NCBI GenBank assembly: GCA_013399305.1
Contig: VXAI01000090.1
Coordinates: 1,484,095 to 1,548,094, forward strand
Length of the DNA: 64,000 nt
Direction: 5' to 3'
Source: Rostratula benghalensis
Taxonomy: Eukaryota; Chordata; Aves; Charadriiformes; Rostratulidae
Of the stretch, positions 39,141 through 50,911 are shown in pieces. The position numbers and the translations under genes are program-made. Positions within the stretch are counted from its first letter, which is position 1, and each line of letters starts with the position of its first letter. The notes below the pieces were generated by a model. That model was given only the letters and a program-made list of their open reading frames with translations. It was not told the DNA's origin and searched no databases.

Positions 39141-40769
39141 TTAATTTCTACTTTTTCCACTTCTGATCATCTTTCCTCTAAAACACCTGCTGTCCACTTA
39201 ATTTCTCCAACTAATCAGAAAGTAGTGTGTGGTGCCATGGTTAACCTGAATCAAGTCTCTTCACTGGAAGACTCCTGTAACAACTGGCAGTCAGCAACCG
39301 GGTTTTCTAAGCAAGATTTGCCTCTCTACTTTCAGTCTGCTTCCCATAGTTCACACCCCTCCGTGTCTAAAATCTCCTCTTCCGCATCAAATAGTTGTTA
39401 CTCCACTCCTCGATTTCATGATAACCTACAAACATCGAGTCTCACTACCCCTGTCTGTGTTTGCAAAATGGGAGACTTTGCCACATCCTTTGTTCCAACA
39501 AAAAACTCAAGTCTTTCTCCCGGTTCTTCACATACAGCTGAAATTCAAGGATCTTCAGCTCAGCCTTTATCCTCCAGTTCTTCCAAAAGATTTAAAGCTT
39601 TATCTCCTGTATCTGTACATATAATAACACATTCATTATCTCCCATCCCTAAACCTCTGTCTCTGCCCTCTCTTTATGGCTCCTCTTCAACCATATGTAG
39701 TATAAATGACCCTGGCACACAAACATCATCTAGAGGCAATTTAGCAAAATCAGGGGTCAGATCCCCTTTGCCAATGAGAATGACCCTCTTAACTGCTATT
39801 TTGAGATCAGGCTCTTCTCAGCGTAGACCACTTTCCCCTGCTTCTTGTCCCACATTTTCTCCTAGCTCCCTCAGTTCCTCAACACTAGCAATAGATCAAA
39901 AGTCCAAAACAACCCCCCCAACCCCCAAGAAATCAGTTTCAAGCCCTCCAATAAGGCCAGATTCTCCCAGCAGAGAAGAATATTGGCTTTCAGGATGGAC
40001 TCAACATCTGCCTTTACCCTCCAAGCCTCATCCTATGCCTAAGGCAAGGTGTCTTTCTCCTAAAAAGCACCTTCCAGTCAGAACGCTATCTCCAGACTCC
40101 CAAAGTCCTCTATCATCCCCCGTAGCCTCCCACAGAACATCAGTTGCCTCTCCAAGTTTGCAGTCTACCCTGCCCCCTCCTTGTCCTCCAGCACTCTCTT
40201 CCCTTGCACACCCTAGCTCTCCCTCTCCAGAAGGGCTGTGCTCTGCTGCCTCCAGGTCCCGAACACCTCAGAAGTCTCAGAGAGTGCACACTTACTCACC
40301 CATCTTTACCTGCCGGTCATATCCTTTGCTGTCTTCTGCCAGTCTGAGTGGTGTATTCTCCTCCACCCTAGAAAAACACTCATCTCCTTCCCCAAGCCTT
40401 TTGCATTCAGCTTCTAGATCTAAATCAGATTTATCCCAAATGTCTGTTCAGGAGATGAGTATGTCCTCTACTACCCCTTCAAGTATCTCACAGCAGTGCT
40501 CACTTTCATGGCCTCATTCTACTCCACCAGTTTCACAAACTGGTAATATCAATTCCCATCCACTGCAGGTTAATTCTTCATCAGTGCACACAAATTACAG
40601 ATCTAATTCCTCCTCCCCAAGACCTGATCAATCTGCTACCTCACCAGTGTTAAAGAGCAGATCTCCTGTCTCAGACAAGTCACCAGGCACACTGCCATCA
40701 AGACCCAGAGAGCTGACTTCACCACAATCTTTTTCCCTGCCTCCTGACCGTGAAAACACCAAACCCAAG
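39141..40769 (+). CDS. MLIP: MLIP large Ser/Pro-rich exon, 543 codons
   Basis: A single 1,629-nt exon with acceptor ttttctccag, donor gtactc and phase 0 at both ends; it corresponds to the big alternative exon of the long MLIP isoforms. The product is low-complexity, dominated by Ser and Pro, and almost certainly disordered. An L-S-P motif recurs at exon residues 125, 154, 166, 231, 305 and 316, several preceded by Lys or Arg, giving many candidate proline-directed phosphorylation sites. A less repetitive island (MTLLTAILRSGSSQRRPLSP, about 214-233) and REEYWLSGWTQHLPLP (about 279-294) look like conserved linear motifs. Basic patches occur at TPKKS and SPKKH. An in-frame ATG at 39075 makes a signal-peptide-like leader only by reading the polypyrimidine tract, and I reject it. 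Open over 543 codons, so clearly under coding constraint. Confidence 0.93.
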
Positions 40770-43700
40770 GTACTCTTGGTGCATGCTTATTCTTTAACAG
40801 TTCTTTGCCCCTGTAGGAAAAAATCACATCTGTGTTGCAGAATGCTAGTAAAATAAATGAGCTGTGGGAAAATTGTTTAAAAATTAGCTGGAATTGTATT
40901 AATAGCAAAGATAGCAAAGACTATGTCCTACTGTATCAAATTCTTAGCAATGTGTTCTGTATTATGGGGGAATATGATGCAAGAAATCCTTTAGCATAAA
41001 AATAAAATACTTTATTCATGAGCGGGAGGAGATACTGCTTAAGATGGATTTGTGTCCAGTGGTTCTGATATACATTTGATGCACTTAGTTTTGAAGCTCA
41101 CTTAAAAATACTGGTGTATCAAAAATAAAAAATACAGCCTGTTCTATACACCTCACACTAATGTAAATCTGCATGTATTCCCACTGAAAGTAATAGAAGC
41201 ATGGTGATCTTAGATGCAGGGCTGAGCTGGAAGAAGCTCAGTTTGATTAATGTGAATTGGCTGTTCTAGTAACAGCTGACTACAAAACACCCTATCCCAC
41301 CTATCTCCCCCACCCCAGCTCCCCAAGAGGCTGTACTCAGCCCAGCTGTTCTGCGCTGCTCTGGAACCACCCCAGAGGTGTCTGAGCTGAGCTTCAGCGA
41401 GGACTACAGGGCCAAAAGCCAGAGGCAGAAGACAAGGACAGTCTCCTGCTTCTTGCCTTTCTTTGGCACAGATAGAAGTTGAGGGAGGTAAAGGGCCAAA
41501 CTTCCTACAACATGGGCTGCTGCAAATATGAAAGTCACACACTTGACAGATCAGCCACACTCCCGCTGTTTGTCATCCACCCAAAGGCAAGAGAGTGCTG
41601 GCAGAGTGAAAATAAGCAAAGATGACAATTGCTGCAGGAGGGCTTGGGACCCAGTCACACTTTAAACCTAAAAATCTCAGGAATAGGAAGGGGAGAAAAG
41701 GAAAGCTGATCAAAAAACATGCAGCAGGTAGGTGAGAACAAAAGGAACTGCTATGCAAAAAGGAAGAGCTGGTGGCAAAGACATCAGAGCTGCAGAAAGC
41801 TTTTCAGCTTCTGTTATCTTATCCTTGCACTCTCTGACTCCTCTTGCTGGTATCCGAGCTCTGCCCATCACAGAAAGGCTATCATAGTTTATTGATTTAT
41901 TTGTTCACAGCACAAAATTGCAGCCTGGTCTGCCAGATCTAGTTGTGTCAGATGTGTTCCTAACAGCTTGGCCATGGCAGGGGTGACTTGAACTGCTTGG
42001 AAAATGTTAATTGAAAATGAGAGGTTTAAATCAGCACAAAGTAGCTATTGTCATGAATGATTCTTTTAAAAACCAAGCAACCCACGAGGAACCATTGTGC
42101 CAAGCGCAGCTGTACAGTGTCGCTACACCCTGTCAGTGTCACTTAATGAAACAAAAAGAGAAATGAAATTGCAGAAATTCCAAGAAAAAAGCCCCCGAGA
42201 CAAAACTGGAAGGCATGACTGAGCCTGCAGATTGCAAAGCAGTTGCAATTTCTGCTAGTCAGTGCAATGAGCACTGTGAGAGTCTCTGGCAGCAAGGAAA
42301 TTGTCTTTAAAATTCTATGTCTTTGAAATGCAAGGCTGGGACTTCATTTACAGTTAATGATATTGTGCATTCAACACCCCCCTGTCCTCCTGCTCTCATT
42401 TATTTCCATACCTATTTTATGGTATAGCTCAATGAACTTTGCTGATGTGTTAATGGTACCAGGCTCTCCGATAACACTCCAGCCTCAAATCCCAGCATAT
42501 TTCCAGAAAAAAAAAAAAAAGAGGAAAAGATTGAGGATCAGACAAGATTAACATCCTAAGCAGCCTTTAGGTCTCCTTATCAGCTCAATTTTAGAACTAG
42601 ACAAAAAGCAGGTTGCTTCCTCTGATGGCTGTTGATGCATGATAAAATTTCTGCATGTATGAATGTGTTAAATGAATATCAAGGGAAAGCAAGGATCTAG
42701 AATTGCTTGACTTTGACATGTGTAATTTTACAACTTTAATGCTGCTTCAACAGTGGTTGAGGCAACATTAAGGCACGTATTAAACCAACACCTATTAAAG
42801 TAGAATTTGGTATTAGATGTACTTTTGAGTATTCACATCAAACTGTTCATTAGCATGATATCAAAGCAATTATGCAGAAAGGATTCTTTAATTGAGAGCT
42901 TTTATATGCACGCATCAATTCATGCAAATCAAAGAATCACCTATTAACTTATTTTACTGTGTGCATTTGTATATATATAAATACATGTGTTTTCTCATGC
43001 TTTATATATTTATCTATATCTTCATATCTTTTATGATTTTAAAATATGACTTTTTTTCAAAATGAATATAAGCATAAATCCACAGATCCGTGGGAACTGT
43101 AGACTACAGGAAATAAAAATCTCACTGGACTTTGTAGACACTTTGAGAGTGTCCTCATGGACCTAAATGTGGCAAAATGACCAGTAGTATAGAGTGGAGA
43201 CAGATAAAATTGCCAATTCTACGGAAATAGATTAGAATAAAAAGTGCTGGCTGTTTGAAAACTCTTTACAGTAGTTTCATGGGTTAACATTCCTACATAG
43301 GCTTTGATTTTTCCTATTTGAATATATCACAGGAAAGCATGTAGATCTGCTCCAAATAACTGGGAAACAAACAAACTGTAGCCACACGGAGCTCAGCACA
43401 GCTGCAAAATCTACCACAAAGCAGGAAAGGTTACTCATGAGGAGCTCTATGCTCTCATGGTTAGTCACTGATTTTAAGTCTTTGTATACTTTGCAATGCC
43501 CTTCAGGTGCCCTAGGTGGCCATTTGAGCAAGAAAAGTAGGACATTTTCCCCCAAACTCCCCAGGCTGATGTTTGCCTGAGTTTGATATTGGAGTTGGTT
43601 TGCATCTGACTGACTGGACCACGGTGCAGGCTAGCAGACCTAACTGACCACGGCTGTTTAAAAATATTACTAGATTCTTATGAACCCGAATTATTAAATG

Positions 43701-45903
43701 TATTTAGGCATTGGAGAATAATTTTAAGTAATGTGAACTAGTGTGTTGAGAAACATATTAATACAGATGAGAAACTGAATTAAAGACTTTCCACTCATCT
43801 CTGACACTGTGAAAACAGTGCTTTGCACACAGGTATCTGGAAGTGATAAAGCACATTAAAGCAGTATATTTTACATTTTAACACTCTGATGTGTCTTTGT
43901 TTAGTTCATATAACAGTACAATTAGCTTGAAAATGGTCACAGTATGCTCATTGTATATGATGCCCATCTTATATGTAAAAGCCCATGGGCTAGTGAAGAC
44001 ACTGCATTTCATTTACATGTTTAAATACATAATTTTTTTATTGAATATCATTCAAAACCAAAGAAGGATATATTTTGTGAATATGCAAATATTTGTGTTT
44101 GGAATTTTGGTCTGCCATCTCACTTCAGCATGCAGTTTTTTATCTTATCTGCATACAGATTTGTATATAAATAATATATATATGATCCTACACAGATTTA
44201 TAGCAGAGTGTTGCTGTCTAAAAGTTCAGAGGGTGGAATTCAACTAACTTTACTTTTGATATTTGGAAGTTAGATATCTATGTTAATGTTGGGAAATTCT
44301 ATTATAACTAATTCAGAGAATATGGTGTATTTACATAATATTTAATCTTTTTAGGTGCTTGTTTTGGGATGAGATTTATTATTTTGTGGGTATCTGTGAC
44401 TATAAAACATGCTAGGCTTGACTGAAGCACCTAGACAGCAGACATTTAAGTTAGAATCACTGAGTCTCATATAAATTACTGCCCCTCCCCCCAAAAGGGG
44501 AAAAAAGTGTATTTTCAGCATTTGCATTCATCTGCTTTGTCAGAATATTAATTCAATATCATTATTGTGATTATTGACTTCTTGAATGTCTGTTCAGTCT
44601 CCAACTTCTGACTGAGAGTAAAGTTGAAACATAATAGTAGGTAGAGAAAGAATTAAACACTGGTATCCTACAATATTTCAAGAGAAGTGCAAGGCTGATA
44701 TAAGTTTCTCTTATCTGAATTAAAATTTTGGTCCCTCTGCTGTCATCAAGAATTTTATTAGATATAAAGAAAGTGATAAAATACCCAACACAAAGTAGAG
44801 CTTTCTGCTCAGCCTGTTATCTCATAATCACCAGTATTCACTGTTGCAGACAGCAGAACATTAAAAAACCTGAACTGTAACTTTATTTCTGGGTGGCTAT
44901 TAGAAAAATAATTAGTCAATAACTTAAAGATCTATTATTATGTGAACTTCTGTTTTTCTTTAGAATTTTGCTGAAAAGGGAACTATGTAATGAATCTCTA
45001 CTTAATTGTTAAAAAAGTAAATTCCAGCAGTCATGTGATTAAGAATACCAGCTCTTGAGCTCATGCAAGTATAGAAGAATTTTATCAATCATTTGAAAAA
45101 TTACTGAATTCAACCTCTGTAATTGCAAAGAAAATGTAGGAAGTATGGTTTCCAAAGAGTTAAAAATAACTGGGCAAGCTAATATAGTCTGGAATATAAA
45201 ATGTGTATAAAGAATACTTTTTAAGATTGATCTTAGAATTATTGTACCAAACCCATGCCTTTTGAATGGTTAGATTGTCAGTTCTGTATGCTTGAATAGA
45301 GTGTGAAAGTTCCTATACTTGTTCTGAAATATTTGTTTGGGTGGTAGAGTTACTTATTCAGGAGCTGAAAAACTATGGCATGCCTTAAATGATCTATCCA
45401 CTCATGCAAGTGATCCAGCATTTAAGGATCCTAATCAGTCTCATTAAAGCCAATCACAGAAATCACTCTGATTTAGCGGTCCAGGATTACACCTCACAGC
45501 AGCAGTTGTACAGAAGTAGCTGTGCATTATCACATCAAACCACAAGCAAATTTGGAAATATCTCACAGTCTCTCCTGATGTTCATTTAAGGACAGTAGTC
45601 AGCAGAAAATGGTCAAAATTGCTTTGGAAATTATAAGCTGGCACAGGGATTTCGGTTTGTCCTATTTCATTCATAAAACTGAAAGAAGTTTAAAAAGTCC
45701 TTTAAAATCTTAACAGAAACACTAGATTTTCTTTAAGAAATAGCTTTCCTAGGTAATACATAAGCACTGCATTGTTTCAATGTGTCTGCAAGACAAATGG
45801 AATTGTCTTTCATTCTGTCATACCTTTCCCCTCTCTTCCCTCTTTCTCCCTCTCCCTCTTCTGCCCTGTTTTACTTCTCCTGCTTTCCGGTTTACCCTTT
45901 TAG
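40770..45903. other. MLIP intron, 5,134 bp
   Basis: Donor gtactc; the acceptor follows a long pyrimidine-rich stretch (about 45820-45900, with many CT-rich blocks). No transposon was recognised. A patch near 41270-41560 is richer in G and C with an open frame of 116 codons on the minus strand, but no family resemblance. A poly-A run lies near 42508-42521. Confidence 0.85.
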
Positions 45904-45975
45904 CAGTACAAGATCAAGACAAGCTACAAGGCATTTGCAGCAATCCCTACAAACACATTACTTATGGAACAGAAG
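45904..45975 (+). CDS. MLIP: MLIP small exon, 24 codons
   Basis: The product is QYKIKTSYKAFAAIPTNTLL followed by MEQK, with acceptor acccttttag and donor gttagt; 72 nt, phase 0. It is nearly identical to the mammalian YKTKSSYKAFAAIPTNTLLLEQK segment, one of the best conserved parts of MLIP, which lies between the N-terminal region and the C-terminal small exons. Because it is so short it is easily missed by automatic gene finding. The long pyrimidine-rich tract before it is unusual in extent. Confidence 0.95.
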
Positions 45976-46183
45976 GTTAGTGTTTGCTCAAAGACATGGG
46001 AACTGCATTGTAAATTTGAGACCATTCAGCTTTGTACACATATTCTGACATTTCTGTGGGGTGTGTTGCAGAATGTAAGCTCTGGCAACTAACTGATCAG
46101 GTTTATCATGCCAATCATTTTTCACCTTCCACTGAAGATCAAAGCCTTCACTAATCTGAATTCTGCAAATTAATTTACTGTAA

Positions 46184-46201
46184 TAAAAAAAAAAAAAAAA
46201 A
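46184..46201. repeat. Poly-A run
   Basis: About 18 A after aat. No recognisable retroposon lies just upstream, so this is probably simple sequence. Confidence 0.8.
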
Positions 46202-47623
46202 GGTGTCCAAAAGGACATGCATTGCCATAAATAGCAATGTATCAATATATCAATATCTGGTTTGTTACTAGAAAGTGTCTGTAGCACTGCTGTTCTGGGA
46301 CCCACCAATCAGCAGGTCTTGGCCAGTTAATGATTATTCAATGGCTATGCTTATACTAGTAAACTTAACATCTCAAGATACACAAATTTGACCAGATGTA
46401 TTGTTAAACTGTGAGAATGTTCCTGACCATTGCACTGGCCTCCATTAACTACCATTTCCCAAACAACTTCACTGAGCACCTCAACAGTTAGCATGAGCCA
46501 GGGGTCTGTTTCCACTGCATAGTTTGGGGTAACAATCTTTTCCTGTAGGGTAGAATGATCAATCCAAAGAACAGTCTTTAGTGCATTTTTTTACACAGCC
46601 AACAAAGGCTAGGTTGTATAGTCCTTATTGAGAAGGAAGTAATTTTAAAATTTAAATTTTGCATGAAGTGTTCAAAGTACCCACCAACGTCTATTAAAAA
46701 CATAAAAATCTGAAATTATTTTTGCACAGTAGAGTAGTCCACTAAGTTTAACAACAATTTTCTGTGATGACCAATGAGCTAAGTGTTTTCTGTTTAAAGA
46801 CATGCCTAATCACCTTAACATCCAGTTTATAGTTTTATCAGAAAAATCTTTCTGTTCAGGACCTAGTTCAGGAACTTGGCCTCTGATTAATTTCTGTAAG
46901 ATTAAGCATTCAACTACACGTTGAAATATGTATTCCCATATATAGCTCAGTTGATTTAACTAGAAGTTTGCAGAGCCTAAAGACATTGGAGAGAGTGAAC
47001 TTAAATGTGTAAATGTTTCGAAGATGATAACTCTGTCCTTGAAATATTACTGATTGTGATCTAGTAATTATCATTAACTGCTATAAATGAGATTTTTTTT
47101 CACAAAAAAAAAGCACATTAATTTCTTCTCCGCTGTTCTTTTAATCTTGAAGGATGTTTTAGAGCATTTCCATAAAAACTGTTCCTTCCCTTACTTAAAT
47201 CTGGAATGCACTAATGAAGGGATGTCTGCTTTACCACGCAATGTAGACAAATAGAACTGTCTGGGTGGAGGCAAATAGCTGATGCAGGGGATCCTGCACT
47301 GCCACAGAAAGTATTTGGGGAACATTTAGTTTGGGCAGAGTGCCTGTTAGTGGCTGGATGCAGTAGGTGGACTCCTAAAGTGCCACTTCATTGCTGACTT
47401 CATCTGAAATGTATCCAGTCAGTGGACTCTTAAGAGAGCACCGCTCTGCAAACCCAGCCAGGTAGGTGACTCTGAGCAGGGTATTCACTCTGAGAGCACA
47501 CTCCTGATGTGAACTAGTGGGTTAATGTCAGCCATCTGACATTTCAGAAAAGAGGGAATCCCTCTTGATGGTCTCTCTGATGCTCTTCGGGACATTGACT
47601 CACAACCTGCATGTTACTTACAA

Positions 47624-47624
<1 letters not shown>

Positions 47625-47720
<96 letters not shown>
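47625..47720. repeat. (TATACA)16 microsatellite
   Basis: Exactly 16 uninterrupted copies of the hexamer TATACA (96 bp), in the MLIP intron before the exon at 54755. Perfect repetition suggests a young or still length-variable locus. The minus-strand open frame across it, with alternating Ile-Cys, is an artefact of the repeat. Confidence 0.97.
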
Positions 47721-47721
<1 letters not shown>

Positions 47722-49384
47722 GAGTGTAAATATACATAAAACTGAATTGTACAGTCTAATGCCAGAAAAAACAATGACTTAAAAGACTCTTGTGTTTAAA
47801 TACACTTTTCGTCTTTTATTGAGAATGCTAACCCTGGTGTATCTTTCAGTAGCAAAAGCAGTCGTATAAAACTAGTAAAAAATCAATTTTATGCTACAGG
47901 ATTTGCCTTCAGAAGAGACTTTTGACTAATTTACGTTGTAAACTGTATGTTTCAGCCTGTCCTGACTACTTGCTTCCTTTCATCTTGGGAATTATAGATA
48001 AAAATCTCCTGTTGGTCTGTACCAACATCTAATTACAGTACTCCTACGCTTGTGCTATTGTGTTAGCCAACATGCATTTAGAGTATGGCTCTTAAAGAAA
48101 GCATGAAGGAATCACAATGGCACACAGGTGCCATTGTACCAAACCCTAATATCCAAGTATTCTTCTCAAAAATTTTGAGGAGGGAACCAGCAAGGAATTC
48201 AAGCTACATTGTAGCTCAATGACAGTACTTATGTTGCTCCCATTTTGTGCGATGCGTGTTGTGCATTGGATTAAAAAGAGAGATTCAAGTCAGTAAGTTT
48301 TTAACTATGTCATGTTTTATTAACATTAAAATAATGACTATGTGAAGAAGAAGCTTCTGAGTGCCTTTGGTTTTTTTTCAGAAAGGAAGGTAGGCATGTA
48401 ATATCTGTAAGACACACATATTACTGAGCTGAATGCATGGTTAGGAATACATTGTCTGCCTAAATTGCTAAAAAACATGTTTTGTTATGCAATTGAACTG
48501 GAAATTGACTGGAAAAGTCAACTTTTTCCACTGTGTGAGTAATTATATAAATTAATTAGAGTGATAATGAGAAATAAGATTAGTCACAACTGTGATGTGG
48601 GTGATCCTAGTCACAATTCATATGCAGGATTAATTAGATCCCATGACAGAAAACTGCCATTGATATGTCATGATGATGCTTTGTCTGCCTCTAAATTGCC
48701 TGCTTGTGTCTAAGTATCCTTCTCAAGTCATTTTTTTCCTTTTACGTGTGTGTAGATGCTTTAATTTCAGCCAGTATTTTACATTATCTTATGGAACCAT
48801 TAGGTTATCATCATCTTAATGTTTTTTTCTAGAATATGTTCTTCTTATCCTCCAGTACTCTCACTCAAAGTGAGTTGTTCAAATCTGTGCTCATTAGCAG
48901 AGAATAAAAGACTCTTGACTGTATATGCGTATACTTTGGCAACCACAGAAGTGGCTTAATGTCATAAAATCTCATAACTGGCATCCTTTCCAGCTGTTTG
49001 AGTTTGTATGAACCTGGCATTCTTCACATCTGTGCTTTTCTCAGAAGAAGCCTAGTCCAGGTTATCTCTTGGAAGATTGGTCTAAAGAAAGATTTAACTT
49101 TCTTTACAGCCAGAAGAGCAAAAAATTTTTTTTGAGGGACTTGCCCTCAGCATGGTCAGACTCTGTCAGGGAGCAGCAAGACTGGTCTGCTCCACTGAGA
49201 GCAAGGCTGACAGTGACAGCAAGGCTGGCAGGACTGTGTCCTCACCAGCAAGGGCACAGCTCCACAGTGCCTGAGCAGGAAGCACAGAGGATGGTGCTAA
49301 TGAGGTGGTGGCAACCATAATCGGTCAGCAATGCCATCATAATCACACAGGTTCATAGTGATGAAGCAGATCCATAGATAAAGA

Positions 49385-49652
49385 ACTCTTCGGCCCAGGA
49401 GATGGTAGGATCCACTGGCTAGAAGAGGAAGCTGGACAACTTTAATGTAGGCATAAGGCAAAAGTTTAACAGAAGGTATTAATTAGCCATTAGAAAAAAT
49501 TTCCAGGCGTGGAAGTGGGCTCTTTGTCACAGAAATTAAAAAATCAAGACACGACGCTTTTCTGGCACTTCATACAGTAATTCCAGGCAGTTCTGCAGTT
49601 TAAAGAAAAGGTCAGAGTAGGTGATCACTATGGTTCCTTCTGGCATTATTAA
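49385..49652 (+). mobile_element. Ancient CR1-like retroposon 3' end, plus strand
   Basis: The order of segments resembles the 3' part of old amniote CR1 families known from turtles and crocodilians: agatggtaggatccactggc, then a stretch like GGTAATTAACCATTAGAA, gtcacagaaattaaaaaatc, aagacacgacgcttttctgg, and the ending gtaggtgatcactatggttccttctggc. It lacks the octamer tail of the young avian CR1 and is heavily diverged. Identification is from remembered consensus structure, not an alignment, and the edges are approximate. Confidence 0.55.
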
Positions 49653-50741
49653 CGTTGAGTCAGTGAGTCACCTCTTTACTTAAACTCCCTCTTGTATTCT
49701 ACAGTCATATATCTGATCACAGTCTAATTTAAAATTACATTCCTAATCAGTATTTAAAAACTAATGCATCTATCTATTAGAGATTGCATTTATCAAATAT
49801 CTATAAAAATATCTTTCAGTGAAAATAAATAGTGATGAAGAGTTTATTTCAGGGAGCAATAGAAAAATTCTTAACTTTAAGTAGACAGTATCTTAAATCA
49901 GATCCTACTTCATCTTCTGAATTATGTCAGATTTCAGCTGTAAACAAAAAAAACTTGAATGCCTTGGAATTGCAAACCAAGTTTTTCTCTTAAGTGTTCA
50001 GTGGTCTTTGGTCTACAGCAATGTCTATACAGGGTAATTTGGCTTTGCTGTATTTGTCCAGATACACACCTCCTCTTCATGCTGATTGGGGTGAACTTCC
50101 CTTACCTGGGCACCGTTTTGATGGGAAGGAGACTTGGGTGAGGGGAGAGGTGCTGCAAATATACCACTCATACTTCCTCCAAATCGAACTCTGATGAAAG
50201 CTGAATGATGAGATGTGCGATGAAGCATGCCTGCTTCACAGTCAAGGCTTATCCCACACTTAACAAGTCTTCTGAAAAAAACAAAGGCTATGGATTGAAG
50301 AGATGCAAATGAAACTACTATATCTGGCTTGTATTTATCGATCAAATACAAGTAGAAAACTGTATTTTCTGTTTTAAATAACTGTAGAAAAAAAACCTTT
50401 GTCTTGCAGAGTAAATATCTTAGGTTATTGATTTTGTCTGTTTATGGCTGTTCTTCACGTTTTATCTTGTCACAATGAATTTAGCTAACTTCAAGAGAGT
50501 CTAGAAAAACTTTTACACATGATGTTAGACTTCTGGGAAAATGCCAAAGACTTAGTAATTGCATCCCATCACCTACACAACAGACTGTCAGCACTGCAGT
50601 ATATTTTCTTTGTGGAGGAAAAAAAGAAAAAAGGGGGGGAAAAAGCAAAAGCAAAAAAAAAATTAGTGTGAGGGGGTTCTTTAAATTTCATTTTTTATGA
50701 AAAAAAGGAAATACAACTGAGAAAATATGGCAGCTATCTGC

Positions 50742-50911
50742 NNNNNNNNNNNNNNNNNNNNNNNNNNNNNNNNNNNNNNNNNNNNNNNNNNNNNNNNNNN
50801 NNNNNNNNNNNNNNNNNNNNNNNNNNNNNNNNNNNNNNNNNNNNNNNNNNNNNNNNNNNNNNNNNNNNNNNNNNNNNNNNNNNNNNNNNNNNNNNNNNNN
50901 NNNNNNNNNNN
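50742..50911. other. Assembly gap (170 N)
   Basis: A run of 170 undetermined bases. The left flank is purine-rich with homopolymers (A and G runs from about 50618), and the right flank is an AT-rich repeat-like stretch (atatcatatatcatgtattatg...). The gap size may be estimated rather than real. Open frames that cross it are meaningless. Confidence 0.99.

Noticed and set aside
40770..40856. Extension of the large exon to a stop at 40854-40856
   Set aside because: A donor (aag|gtactc) ends the coding match; the extra residues look like translated intron. A retained-intron isoform is possible but unsupported.
41210..41560. A 116-codon minus-strand frame in a GC-richer intronic patch
   Set aside because: No recognisable family, no splice support and low-complexity composition; chance openness is more likely.
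47544..47774. Minus-strand frame with alternating Ile-Cys residues
   Set aside because: Produced entirely by the TATACA microsatellite.
49069..49320. An 83-codon frame beginning MEDWSKERF as a possible alternative MLIP exon
   Set aside because: It is bounded by no convincing acceptor and donor pair and has no counterpart in the MLIP protein I know.
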